Of a DNA stretch of 64,000 nucleotides, positions 37,304 through 48,760 are shown in pieces. Position 1 is the stretch's first letter, and the number at the start of each line of letters is the position of its first letter. The stretch is from NCBI GenBank assembly GCA_022747635.1, contig JAKTNV010000199.1:310001-374000 (forward strand), given 5' to 3'. The translations under genes and the position numbers were made by a program. Under the pieces are notes generated by a model. That model worked only from the letters and a program-made list of their open reading frames with translations. It did not search any database and was not told the DNA's origin. This DNA comes from Hetaerina americana. Its lineage: Eukaryota; Arthropoda; Insecta; Odonata; Calopterygidae.

Positions 37304-38066
37304 ATTCCGTTAGGTTTCGCAGGGTTTTCACACACCCCTTCATGCTGGGTGCTTTCTTGCAGTTGTTTTTTCGTTTAGGATATTGGTTCACAATACTCGC
37401 GCTTTTCCCGCGAATTTATCTATCTCGTCACACTTAAAATTGTTGACAAATGTGGCATTTAGTATTTTTCTAATTTTATATTTGCCTGTATTCACTGTAT
37501 ACAGGTACGTTTTTACACTCTTGATTTCGACATTTTCCGATCATGTGGAATTTGAAGTTTATCAAAAAAAGAACACTGTGTATCCATTCACTGATTGTTA
37601 TTTGAATTCGAGTAGTGTCTGCGCTTAAACGCTGAAACTACTCGTGCCTCAATAAAACGTCAACGTAGACGGCCATATTGTGTTCCTTCTTTCATTATAC
37701 TCGCTTTCTCGTGATTGGTGATGTATTTTTGATTGTTAATGACGAAGGGTAACGTGGATGAAGGGACTATCTATCTCGATCCCGCCCCAATAATGACTTA
37801 TTATTATTATAATAATTACTTCGTATCGGATGACTCTCTGGCACGAGTTATTAGGGAGATTTTAAAGACCAGTCGAAGAAAGTGTCATGAAGTACACAAA
37901 TAACTATACCGCACCTGTAATGTAAACTATAACTGTATTAATTATGTCACGTTTCTTGATTTCCTTGATAGAATAGACATTAAATTAAATTAATTAGTGA
38001 CATTCAAGCAAAAGATAAAGATCAAGAGTTGAGTTATTGGACAGTGCCTGTCGTTAAACAGTTACA
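37304..38066. other. Intergenic, nothing recognised
   Basis: AT-rich, with no supported feature. Confidence 0.5.
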
Positions 38067-38999
38067 CAGGTTCGCACCCAAAAGTCGTAGGACTGATTTT
38101 TTTACAAGAATTTTATTGATGATATACTTACAACGACTTAATAATCTTCAAAGTATGCTCCTTGAGCTGCTACACACTTATTATAACATTGCTCCAATTC
38201 CCCGTAGGCCCGCGGGAAATTTTCTTTGGGTATGCCGTTGATGACCCGCGTCGAAGCCTCTTGAACGGCCTTTATCGAATCCAAACGTCGTCCCTTGAGC
38301 TGTCTTTTCATCATGGGGAAGAAGAAGAAGTCCGGTGGTGTCAGATCGGGAGAATAGGGCGGGTGCGGCAAGGTGGCAACGCCGTATTTGGCCAGGAGCT
38401 GTTTGACGACGAGCGCGCCATCGCTCCATTTCGGCATTATCTTGGCGCACACCTTGCGCCAAATCCTGGCCAAATCCTGTGAAATAATACGTTGGACGTT
38501 GGATGCAGACAGACCCAACTGGTCTGCAATTTCGTCACTGGTTAAGCGTCGGTCTGTGTTCAGCAGTGTTCTCACTCTGTCCACATTCGTGTCGGTTCTT
38601 GCCGTCGGCGGCCGTCCGGAGCGATGGTCGTCTTCAACGAGCTCCCTACCCTCTTTAAAAAACTTGTGCCACTCAAATACTGTGGAACGGCTTAAGGCAG
38701 TGTCCCCATAAGCCTGCTTGATCATATCGAGGGTCTCAGTTGCCATCTTCCCGAGTTTCACACAAAACTTCACGGAATGACGTTGCTCTAAATTCAGATT
38801 CATTTTGTTTTTCGACGCGGACAAAAAACTTGTTTCACTAAAAGCGGTGTCCTCACTTAACGACAGCCCGCAGGCGACTGAGTTTGGTGTTGAGCTGTTG
38901 CTAAGAGCCCCCTCCACCTTACCCTGCCAGGCAGATCCCCCTCCACCGCTCCGTTCGCGCCAGAGAATATCAGTCCTACCACGTTTGGGTGCAATCCTG
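38067..38999 (-). mobile_element. Mariner with clean 31-bp TIRs and internally deleted ORF
   Basis: Inverted repeats of 31 bp (38067-38097 and 38969-38999, about four mismatches) flank one transposase-derived ORF. A TA follows the right TIR; the left flank reads CA, probably a decayed TA. At about 0.93 kb the element is shorter than the usual ~1.3 kb mariner, consistent with one internal deletion. Confidence 0.92.
38138..38803 (-). CDS. Internally deleted mariner transposase ORF (about 221 aa)
   Basis: From the ATG at 38803 the minus-strand frame is open to 38138. The first half has the paired HTH of mariner transposases: CVKLGKMATETLDMIKQAYG, STVFEWHKFFKEGRE, DDHRSGRPPT, LNTDRRLTSDEIADQLGLS. 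It then joins, in frame near KIMPKWSDG, to ALVVKQLLAKYG, PHPPYSPDLTPPDFFFFP (third catalytic Asp), KRQLKGRR and YFEDY. The stretch with the first two catalytic Asp residues (GDE and HHDN) is missing, so no transposition is expected. A DNA-binding protein with an open frame could in principle bind family TIRs, but expression is not shown. Upstream in-frame codons reach 39010, past the TIR, and I exclude them. Confidence 0.75.
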   Translation of the reverse strand: MNLNLEQRHSVKFCVKLGKMATETLDMIKQAYGDTALSRSTVFEWHKFFKEGRELVEDDHRSGRPPTARTDTNVDRVRTLLNTDRRLTSDEIADQLGLSASNVQRIISQDLARIWRKVCAKIMPKWSDGALVVKQLLAKYGVATLPHPPYSPDLTPPDFFFFPMMKRQLKGRRLDSIKAVQEASTRVINGIPKENFPRAYGELEQCYNKCVAAQGAYFEDY

Positions 39000-40682
39000 T
39001 ATGTGTACACAAATACGTATACTGCCGCTAGATTAAGATAGAAATAATAAGATTGAATGGCGTCACCTCTTCTATGTGAATGTTAGAATTGATACTAGCG
39101 TAAAATATAACTGGGAGAATTACATCTCTCTGTTTAAACAAGTATTTAAGAGTAGTCTCGGGAGAGTGTTAACAGAGTTAATTTTGATAAACGAATTAGT
39201 AACTGCGAGTGGATACAGAATTGTAAAATTTTCATTGAAGATTCATAGATTGTTTATTGGAAAAATATATTGTTGATAAACAGTACCCTTAGTGTTTGGT
39301 TATATTTATCCCTTTATATTTGGTTACATTTAAACCAGATCTATCCGTAATCTATTTTCACGCATGTGTACAATTATTCCTGGTAATTTCGAGAAGGAAA
39401 TGTTTTGTTTATATTGTTGTCCCTTTACCCCCGGATAAGATATGAGTAAAGAAGACCCTGAGTACTGCAGAATTTTGTCATTAGCCGAAGGGGTTGCCTA
39501 TCCATCGGTGAAGGGTAAATAAATTACAGGGGACGGCTCATGAGAGCGTTAGATCCGGTACCTCTCCGGAGAAACCTTACACCCACTCCCTCCACCTGCA
39601 CCCTAGGGCACCATGTATTTTTAAAAGCCTGTTTGTCGTTTACTGGACCCTTAAATAATAACGTAATCTTTTGGTGAATCTCTAAATAAACATATATCTC
39701 TAGAAATTTCCACCCTTTTGCTTTTCGCTACTACTGCCAGGAGAATGTTCAGCCTATTTTATTAGAAATTCTTTTTTGAAAGGTCGATTCAATTTTATTT
39801 GATCGCTAATTTTAAAGTTCTCATATCGCCCTCAATTAGCCATTTTAGCCTTTGAAGTAAATTTTAAATTTGATCACTAGGTTTAAAAATCCTTCAGAAT
39901 TTCTTATTTCAGACTTGGGCAAACGTGTAATACTATTCCGCAATTCCATTGTATTTTTCTCAAAAATTTCAATTAAAACCAATCAAGTAATTTTCCAGTC
40001 TATTTTCCTAATTTTCATGGCAAACACTTCTACTAATATAACTTATCCATTTTTTGTGTTCAGCACACCCGCGATGGCGGCATTTTTCCATTTAATAATT
40101 TTAAATCTGAATTGCATTTTTTTAGCAGTTTGTCCTAAATACCATCTGTGTACCACAAACTCCTCTCATTCCTACCCGTTTTCCAGTGAAATTCTTTTTT
40201 ATAACCTTAACTTATCTTTTCAAAAAGGTTGGACTGGTTTTTCTGTTGTAACTTTCCGGAAATAATTCTTTCTTTGCTCGTCAATATCTCGAGTGGGATT
40301 AAAGGTGAAGTTTACACTCATGTGAATAAACGGACCTTTACAATAACATATAATACCATTATTTATAATTTATATCTTTTATGCAGGCCTGTATTGAAAA
40401 AATAATTTTTTTCAATTCAAAATGTAAGGTGTTAATGCTCAATTAAAATATGGTACACATTTCACACTTTTGCAATCTTTGCTGTGTCTCTCGTTGAATC
40501 CTTTCGTAACGTTCTGTTCTGCAAGAAGGAAAAGACTTATAATGTTTCGGTTTGAGTTAGATTACAGTCATCAGTAGGAATTTTATCCATCCTAAAAATA
40601 CATAAAATGAAATAATTTCTGGTTATTTAATTCAATTTAATTCGGAATTCCTTTGTATGAATGCGTGCAAAGAAAATGCCCT
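39000..40682. other. Intergenic, nothing recognised
   Basis: AT-rich. The 131-codon frame at 39870-40265 is F/I/S-rich, as expected from T-rich DNA, and has no domain. Confidence 0.5.
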
Positions 40683-42293
40683 TGGACTATATATCCCACG
40701 CAACTTAAGTTGTTCTCAGGATCATAAACAAAAGGATAGAGAGTAAGGCAAATGATTACTAAGGGGATGACCTGTTTGGGTAAAAGTATTTCGAAAAGGT
40801 TATTAAAAGCCGCAAAAGACACTATTAGAACCGTTAACGCTAAAAGGACTAGGAATCCATGGATCACAGATGGGATGATTAAAAAGATTGTTGGGCGGAA
40901 AAAATGGAAGAATTTCATAAGGAGTTAGGCAAAATGAAGTACAAAGAGTTATACAATAATTTGAGGCGGGCAACATATAAAGCAAAAGAAGCATGTTGGA
41001 ATACGCAATGCGAGGATATGGAAAGTCTGCAGAGGAAGGGTAAAATTGGTGCGCTGTTCAGCAAAGTTAATCCTTTATCGGGAATTAAGAAATGCAGATA
41101 AATGGTAACAGTTAGAGATAAGGCGGGTAAGGCAATAGTTGACACAGGGAAGATCCAAGATAGATGGAAGGAGTATATAGATGAACTGTATAGTAAAGTA
41201 CTTCGACCAACAAAGTAAGACATAGAAAGGAACATGACGTAGAGGAAGATAGCTTAGGTCCAGGCATACTCGACGACGAGATAGAAAGGGCATTAAGGGA
41301 GATGAAACTAAATAAAGCCGTGGGGGTGGAAAAATTCCCGCGGAACTATTATAATGTTCAGGAAAATTTGGGAGGAAGAGGCTAAATGGGCTGATTCGTA
41401 GTATTTATGAGGAAGGAATCTGGCCGGAAGACTTTGTGAGATCAGTTTTAGTTCCTATTCCGAAAAAGGTAAAGGCTACATGTTGTGAGGACTAAAAGAC
41501 TATAAGTTTGATATCCCACGCAGCTAAAGTTGTTCTCAGGGTCATAAACAAAAGGATAGATAGTAGGGAAAATGATTACTTAGGATGTGACCAGTTTGGT
41601 TTTAGGAAGGGGAGAGGTACGCATGATGCCATTGCAGTAATGACATTATTAATCGAGAGGAATATAGAATAAAACCCGTAGGTATTTGTTTGTTTCGTAT
41701 ATTTCGAAAAAACGTTTGATAGAGGCAATTGGGAAAAACTAAGGATTATATTTCAGAAATAAGGACGAGAATGGAGAGAAAGGAGGCTAATCCGAAACCT
41801 TTACATGTCTCAGAGTGCTCAGGTGCGAGTGGGGAACGGGGAGTCCGGTTGGGCAATATTAGGAAAAGGTGCAAGGCAGGGTCGCCCATCATCACCGTTG
41901 CTGTTCAACCTGTATGCAGAGGAAATGATTAAAGAGGTCAAGGAACGTTGTTACCACGCTCTAGTAAGGGCTCATTTAGAATACGCAAGCGGCGTGTGGG
42001 ATCCGAGTGAAAAAAGTGTCATTCGGGAAATTGAGAAGGTAGATTTAGCTAGGTAAGATATACTTTCAGGTGCATGTGTATGTAAGATGTAGTTTGAGTG
42101 TTTGCATGTATGTGGGGTGTAAGTGTTCATGCATGAATGTATGCCATTTTTTTTTGTGGATATATGATTTTGTGGTTATTGCATGCGGTTTTTTTTCTTT
42201 TCTTTCCTAAATAACGGGTGCTGTCCTAACACCCCTCGCCACACACCCTTGGGGCGGCTTGCGGGGTATTAAGTAGATGTAGATGTAGTTATA
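40683..42293 (+). mobile_element. Chimeric LINE: C body, A-like segment, B 3' tail
   Basis: On the + strand, LINE-C linker and RT pieces occupy 40683-41935. A short family A-like segment follows at about 41936-42045. The last part (about 42056-42293) is the family B 3' UTR, ending with the shared hairpin and gtagatgtagatgtag terminus at 42293. The C part is scrambled: an RT block (40683-40782, HATKVV-like, INKRIES) precedes the linker, and a near-copy of that block recurs at 41510-41600 in its normal place. The C-to-A join lies in a common word, ggtcaagga, and keeps the frame (see the CDS-like remnant entry). The whole is dead from stops and frameshifts. Confidence 0.8.
41805..42056 (+). pseudogene. 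In-frame fusion remnant of two LINE polymerases
   Basis: An 84-codon open frame. Its first half (GKGARQGRPSSPLLFNLYAE, then EMIKEVK) is the LINE-C RT block around RQGCPLSP. Its second half (ERCYHALVRAHLEYASGVWD, PSEKSVIREIEKV) is the post-catalytic block of family A, matching the same region at 58.7-58.8 kb. The join falls before the catalytic YADD/FADD box, which is therefore absent. The frame then runs into the family B 3' UTR. It looks like the product of template switching and is not a functional gene. Confidence 0.8.
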
Positions 42294-43640
42294 TGCTCCC
42301 TATGAAAGGCGTGGCGTTAGAACAACCCCCAAATATTTGACTTGATTTGCCGTAGTCAATACTAAACCCTCTATTTTGTAGTTTATATCCTGTTCCTCGC
42401 TTCCTTTGTTCCAAAATTTAAAAATAAATCCGTACTGGTTGTGGATTAGTATTTTCCTACTATCAAGAAATCTCATAATGTTAGTGAAAAAATGTGTTCC
42501 ACTATTTTACAAGAGATCGATGTTAAAGAAATGGGTCGGTAATTAATTGGTTGGTTTATTCCTATCGCCGCCTTTATAGATGGGAGTTATATGGGCTAGC
42601 TTCCAGTGGCGAGGCACTGAGCCTTCTTCCATCGATTTTAGAAAAATAATATGTAAAAATGGGGCAATGTCTTCAGCTAACTCCTTTAATATTCTAGCAG
42701 GTATTTCTTCCGGACCAGGTGCCTTGTGTGCTCTGATACTACGGAGCAGATGTACTATTCCCTGCTTGGTCAGTGTAAGATCGCTCATGTGTTCCTCGGG
42801 TGGGTGTGGAGGATCGTTTGGTGTGTTTGTGTTTGTATTGTAGACGCTCTGGAAAAAATGGTTTAAAATATTAACCTTTCTCACGCTATCTGTAATGAAT
42901 TCTCCATTTTCCGTCTTCAAGGAATGAACACTTGGACGTTTACCTTGTATTTCCCTAACATAGGACAAGAATGACTTTGGAATTTCCTCAAGATATTCGC
43001 TTAGCATTTTAGTTTTCATCTACATCTACATAATACCCCGCAAGCCGCCGCAAGGGCGTGTGGCGGGGATTGTTAGGTCACCAACTGTAAAAAGGAAAAA
43101 TACCACATGCAAAAGAGTGTAGTGCTGTGCGCATAATACTTTTCGTCTTATTACGAAATTCTTTTAGTTACTGTTTGGATGTATTCATATAAATTATATC
43201 GTCACTTTTTAAACTCTTTTTAAAATTTGACTGTAGCTTTTTTTGCCTTCTTATGCCGATCTGACTTCCCCGTTGTACCATCTAGGTTCCTTACTATCGC
43301 ATTTGAGTTTGGACGGGATGTACGTCTTCATTCCTTCGCGTAAAATATTTAAGAAATAGAATAAAAGTGTTCTCTGTATTGGTTGTCAGTGTTTTTGTCT
43401 TGTATTCTGGTAATTTTATCTTTAAATATTTTCTTAGTCCGTTAAAATTTGCCTTGTTTTATGTGTCTATTTTACGCTTTTCTTTGTTTATTTTAACGAA
43501 CTTAGTTTTTAACTCTACAAGAATAGCCTTATGGTCACTGATTCCGTCTGTTAATTCAATGTTAGTAATGATTTCGGGCATAGAAGTTGCAAATGTGTCT
43601 AGTATGCTTTGGCCCCGGTTGGTGATTTAACAATTTCTGC
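42294..43640 (-). pseudogene. CR1-B copy 1: ORF2 fragment, RT core deleted
   Basis: The minus-strand ORF2 remnant runs from EN-end sequence at 43640 through the linker (43200-43340) and the RT N-terminal blocks (42543-43017: KMLSEYLEE, KTENGEFITDSV, HKAPGPEEIPARIL, HITPIYKGGD). After the NQHGF-like region near 42430 it jumps to the block encoding WNKGSEEQD and YLGVVLTPRLSW (42296-42420). About 480 bp are missing relative to copy 2, including the catalytic boxes. It is truncated at both ends: by the chimeric LINE tail at 42293 and by copy 2's tail at 43641. A CR1-A tail is inserted at 43018-43110. Confidence 0.85.
43018..43113 (-). mobile_element. CR1-A 3' tail only (about 95 bp)
   Basis: Minus-strand insertion containing only the last ~95 bp of family A: the hairpin, ttaggtcaccaac, and aaaaatac cacatgc. 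It interrupts the linker of CR1-B copy 1. The flanking sequence is A-rich, so the target duplication cannot be measured exactly. Confidence 0.85.
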
Positions 43641-46600
43641 ATCTACATCTACTTAATACCCCGAAAGCCATCGCAAGGGCGTGTGGCGGGGGGTGTTAGG
43701 ACACCACTCGTAATTAAGAAAAGAAAAAGAAAAAAAAACCGCAATCAATAACCACAAAATCATATATAAAAAAACACGGCATACATTCATGCATGAACAC
43801 TTACACCCCATACACATGCAAACACTCAAACTACCAACTAACATACACATGCACCTGAAAGTATACCTAACATCTCTATAGTGTTTAATTTTGTTCCGAC
43901 TTGTAAATTCAACGTTTTTAATATTTCTAAAGTTACTTCGGTTTCTTACTATTATGATTTCTGATTTTTCTGGGAAAGAAAGAGTATTTGTACCTATCTG
44001 TCCTGGAATCTATCTCCCTTAGTTTATCATTGTAGTCTGATCTACCTAAGTAGTGTGGGACCATAATAATACCTAGTTAAACTCGTTTGTTCTGAACCTT
44101 TCTAAAAGTCTAAGCGTCGCTTGTTGTCTCCGCACATCAAGTGGTTCCCAGCCTAAATCCCCTAAGAGATCTGTCACACTTGTGTTTTTATCATAACAAT
44201 TTTTAACGAATCTAGCGGATTTTCTCTGGACTTTATCTAATTCTTTTTGCCAAATTTTCTCCCACGGATCCCAAATACTTGCGGCATATTCCAAATGAGG
44301 TCTAACTAGAGCAAAATAACACCTTACTTTAACTTTTTCATTACATTTCCCCACCACCCGTTTAGTGAAGCCAAGTTTCTTTAAAGCTGATCCGCATATT
44401 GTCCTGATATGTGCTCCCCATGAAAGACGTGGTGTTAGAACAACCCCCAAATATTTAACTTGATTTGCCATAGTCAATACTGAACCCTCTATTTTGTAGT
44501 TTATATCCTGTTCCTCGCTTCCTTTATTCCAAAATTTCAAAACTGCACATTTATCTATATTAAGTGTTAATCCCCATTTATTGCACCATTCCGAGATATT
44601 GTCTAAGTCTCTAGAGAGTAGCTCGCGATCTAGTTGGCTCCCTATTTCCCTGTATATCAACGTGTCGTTAGCGAATAACCTTAGATAGCTACTAACGTGT
44701 GTGCTTAAGTCATTTATGTATATTAAGAACATAAGAGGCCCTATTTAACTTCCCTGGGGGACTCCCGAAGTTACATCTCTCTCCGTTGAGCACGTTGAAC
44801 ACTACTATTTGTTTTCGGTTTGACAAGAAGTCTCTAATCCAATTAATTATTTTCTCATTGATCCCATAGTATTTAAGATTATGTAACAATTTATTGTGTG
44901 GGACTTTGTCGAAGGCTTTTTTAAAATCCAGGAATACTGCATCGACTTGTGTGTTGTTTTCTCCCGATCTAAGTATATCGTGAATGAAGAGACCAAGTTG
45001 TGTTTCGCAAGATCTGCTTTTCCTAAATCCGTGCTGGTTGTGGATTAGTATTTTCCCACTATCAAGAAATCTCATAATGTTAGTCACAATAATGTGTTCC
45101 AATATTTTACAAGAGATCGATGTTAAAGAAATGGGTCGGTAATTGGTTGGTTTATACCAATCGCCGCCTTTATAGATGGGAGTTATATGGGCTAGCTTCC
45201 AATAGCGAGGCACTGAGCCTTCTTCTATCGATTTTAGAAAAACAATATGTAAAAACGTGGCAATGTCTTCAGCTAATTCCTTTAATATTCTAGCAGGTAT
45301 TTCTTCCGGACCAGGTGCCTTGTGTGCTCTGATACTACGGAGCAGATGTACTATTCCCTGCTTGGTCAGTGTAAGATCGCTCATGTGTGGGTGTGGCGGA
45401 TCATTTGGTGCGTTTGTGTTTTTGTTGTAGACGCTCTGGAAAAAATGATTTAAAATATTTGCCTTTTTCACGCTATCTGTAATGATTTCTCCATTTTCCG
45501 TCTTCAAAGAGTGAACAGTGGGACGTTTACCTTTTATTTCCCTAAAATAGGACCAGAATGACTTTGGATTTTCCTCAAGATATTCGCTTAGCATTTTAGA
45601 TTTAAAAGAGTGTAGTGCTGTGCGCATAATGCTTTTCGTTTTACTATGGCATTCTTTTAGTAGCTGTTTGGTTGTATTCACATAAATTATAACGTCACTT
45701 TTTAAACTCTTTTTGAAATTTGACTGTAGCTTTCTTTGCCATCTTAATGCCAATCTGAGTTCCCCGTTGTACCATCTAGGTTCCTTACTGTCGCATTTGA
45801 GTTTGGACGGGATGTACGTCTTCATTCCTTCGCGTAAAATATTTAAGAAATAATTCCATGTGCTCTCTGTATTTGTTGTAAGTGTTTTTGTCTTGTATTC
45901 TGGTATTTTTATGTTTAAATATTCTCTTAGTCCGTTAAAATTTGCCCTGTTGTATAGGTACATTTTACGCTTTTCTTTGTTTATTTTGACGAACTTAGTT
46001 TTTAACTCTACAAGAATAGCCTTATGGTCACTGATTCCGTCTATTATTTCAATGTTAGTCATGATTTCGGGCATAGAAGTCGCAAAGATGTCTAGTATGC
46101 TTTAGCCCCGTGTTGGTGATTAACAATTTGTTCTAAGGAGTGTTTTGTGAAAATATGAAGGAGTTCTTGGCATGAATCTCTGTTTTTGGCAGATTTTCCT
46201 TCGCAATAGTTGTCCCAGTCAATTGACGGTAGATTTGTGTCACCAGCGATTATAGTAATACTGTTGCTTTGTCTGCTGCTGATAGTGGATATTTGTTCGT
46301 CGAGCTTGTGTAGGACACCTGTGCTAGAATCTCGGGGTCTATAAAATGAACACACGAATAGGCTTCTGCCGTTGTAGTCCTTAATGTTGCACCAAACGCT
46401 TTCTATGTCATTTACGTCACATTTATTTCCTTGGCTACTAAGATGTAATTTTTCTGCAATGAATACTCCCCCACCCAATGTATTTGGCCTGTCCCTTCTG
46501 TAAATTTTGAAACCGTTTGGAAAAACCTCATTGTATGCTATATCTCCCGGGAGCCAACTTTCTGTTCCAACTACTATGTCTGCGTTTGTACTGACAATCA

Positions 46601-46803
46601 TTTATTCAATATCCGATATTTTGTTTCTAATGCTACGGCATTTAATGTTATAATTTTAATATGGCTAATAACTTCTTGTTTTTCAGTTTTATGTACGTTA
46701 ACAAAACTGTTTTGAGACGATTCGTGGTGAACAGAGACAAATAAATTACATTCACTTGCATTGCTATCTGGTATGTATGTAGAGGCACCAATTTTATTAA
46801 ATT
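43641..46803 (-). mobile_element. CR1-B copy 2, ORF2 and 3' UTR part
   Basis: On the minus strand the element ends at 43641 with ctacttaat and the hairpin, preceded by a B-type 3' UTR (43660-44070) and ORF2. It is interrupted at 46804 by CR1-A copy 1 and resumes at 48761-49501 with the inter-ORF region and ORF1. The combined length is about 3.9 kb. It is 5'-truncated inside ORF1. Confidence 0.9.
44073..46601 (-). pseudogene. CR1-B copy 2 ORF2 (EN-RT), disrupted
   Basis: The minus-strand endonuclease starts at 46601 (VGTESWLPGD, RDRPNTLGGGVF, IAGDTNLPSIDW). Frame changes near 46092 lead into the next frame (GISDHKAILVEL), the linker, and RT blocks with KAPGPEEIPARIL, QHGFRKSRSCETQLG and FLDFKKAFDKVPHNK (to about 44790). 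After a further frameshift come GVPQGS-stop-IGPLMF, then FANDTLIYREI and YLGVVLTPRLSW, HLEYAASIWDPWEK (44732-44073). FAND replaces the FADD catalytic pair. The stop inside GVPQGS and the TAA directly before the ATG are shared with copy 4, so they pre-date this insertion. Without a working RT this copy cannot move itself. Confidence 0.9.
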
Positions 46804-48760
46804 TACATCTACATCTACATCTACATAATACCCCGCAAGCTTCCGCAAGGGCGTGCGGCGGGGTGTGTTAGGTCACCAACCGTAAAAAGGAAAAATACCA
46901 CATGCAAAAAAACAACACGGAAAATTACACCCACAGCAGCACACTCACTCATGCAAAAATCCCTTCATCTAATACTCATGCAAACACATATACCGCAAAA
47001 CAACTAAAAAAATGCACCCAATGATGCAGCACGAAAGCCATCCTACAACACGGAAGCCAGAACACAACAAGCAAGAAATTGGAACACCACATGAAAATGC
47101 ACCACGATACACTCTACCCCCAAAGAGTCTGTAAAAGGCCGGGAATGCGACCCAACGTTGCAGGTAGCAGGAATTTGCCCCCGCGGAGAGGGACGAGGGA
47201 TTGAAAGGGAAACTTAAAAAAGGATGAACAGAACATGAATGAGGTCATTCGGAAAGAATGGGTTATAATAACAAAACACATAAGGTTAGTGGAAGAGCAT
47301 GCATTTAAATACAACTAATTATTATTTAGACGCTAAGGGTGGCAAGTGGAATTTTTGCTATCTATAACTCTGCAGTTGCTATCCCGTATTGTCCGTGGGA
47401 AGAAGGAGTCCTTGAGTCGGCTAGTTCTGGCATCTATTTCCCGAATTTTATATGCATGATCCGAGCGACCAATGTATGTAGGAGTACGAATAATTTGCGA
47501 GACCTCGGTGCTGAAACATGCGGATCTGAATTTATTTAATAATTTCAATCTTGCATTGAATCGTCTCTCAGCCAATGATTCCCACCCAAAATCCATGAGC
47601 ATTTAGAGTCAATCCCCAGTTAGAACACCATTTAGTAATGCAATCTAAATCCTGCTCTAGAATAAAACGATCCTCATCCCCAGATATCTCCCGATAGATC
47701 ACCGTGTCATCCGCGACTTTTCACTTCGCGGTTCAAATCGTTAACAAAAATCAAAAAAGCAACGGCCCGATCACACTTCCCTGAGGTACCCCCGACGTGA
47801 CTCGAACGCTGTCGGAACTAGCGCCATCAAGGACCACCCTCTGTTCCCGCTCTGAAAGAAAATCTTTAACCCAACTTATGGCGCCCTTGTTTATACCCGC
47901 GACCTTTAATTTATGAATGAGTTTATCATGTGGGACCTTATCAAATGCCTTTTGAAAATCTAAGAAGATGGCATCCACTTGCCTAACTCTCTCACCCGAT
48001 AAAAATAAATCATGTATAAATAATCCTAATTGGGTTTCGCAGGAGCGGGTTTTCCTGAATCCGTGTTGATTTTCACTTAAAAAGTTAATATTGCCAAGGT
48101 GTCTCATTATTGAACTGACAATTATGTGCTGTAAGATTTTGCAACAGATAGAAGTGAGAGATATAAGTCTGTAATTACTGGGATCCTTCATGTCTACACC
48201 TTTAAAAATAGGCGTTATTTGCGCGGTTTTCCAAATCTTAGGTACTTTGCACTCTGTGAGGGTTTTTTTAAATATAAACTCAAGGTACGGGGCAATGTTT
48301 GGAGCTAAATGTTTTATCACCCTAGCTGGTATATTTTCGGGACCCGGGGATTCGTTGGGTTTAATCTCATTAAGCAATTTTAGAATTCCTTTTTGGTCCA
48401 CTGTTATTTTTTCCATGGGTGGAGTATGTATTGTTTCATGGAGATATGCGGTGGCAACATCATTCGAGAAAACGCTTTGGAAGAATGAATTTAGGATGTT
48501 AGCTTTACCTCGCTGTCTGTAGGAATTATATTGCTACAATCCCTTAAGCAAGCCACGGTTTGTTTACTCCCATTTACTTCCCTAACATATGACCAGAAAA
48601 CTTTGCGGTCAGTGTCCAAGTGCTCGCAAAGTACTTTGCGTTTAAAGTCCAGTAAAGCGCTACGTAATTGTGTTTTGGGTTCAATATTAGAGGATCTATA
48701 TATGTCCCATAATTGTTTATTATCAGGGGATGATGTGTTCACGCCTGCCCTCTTTACCCT
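46804..48760 (-). mobile_element. CR1-A copy 1, nested in CR1-B copy 2
   Basis: Minus strand, 5'-truncated in the ORF2 linker at 48760. The 3' UTR ends in the hairpin and (catcta)n at 46804. The host sequence resumes exactly where the intact B copy at 63.37 kb predicts it (gggttatatgttg in reverse). A short duplication aatt (46800-46803 and 48761-48764) flanks the insert. Length about 1.96 kb. Confidence 0.92.
47333..48760 (-). pseudogene. CR1-A copy 1 ORF2: linker, RT, C-terminus
   Basis: RVKRAGVNTSSPDNKQLWD begins at about 48760. SYVREVNGSKQ and the RT blocks follow (48416-47751: NESPGPENIPARVIKHL, HGFRKTRSCETQLG, FLDFQKAFDKVPHDK, SGVPQGSVIGPLLF). A frameshift in a T run near 47750 breaks the frame. 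The ADDTVIYREIS box (about 47720-47690) is present in another frame. About 400 bp are then missing compared with copy 2 (58630-59027 there): RT thumb-side sequence joins directly to MLMDFGWESLAERRF. The last 90 codons (47602-47333) end in DSKNS. Confidence 0.88.

Noticed and set aside
42056..43018. Opposite-strand neighbours (chimera tail + and CR1-B copy 1 -) considered as a twin-priming inversion
   Set aside because: The inverted piece lies downstream of the 3' tail, not upstream, so it does not fit the twin-priming arrangement. Two separate insertions are simpler.
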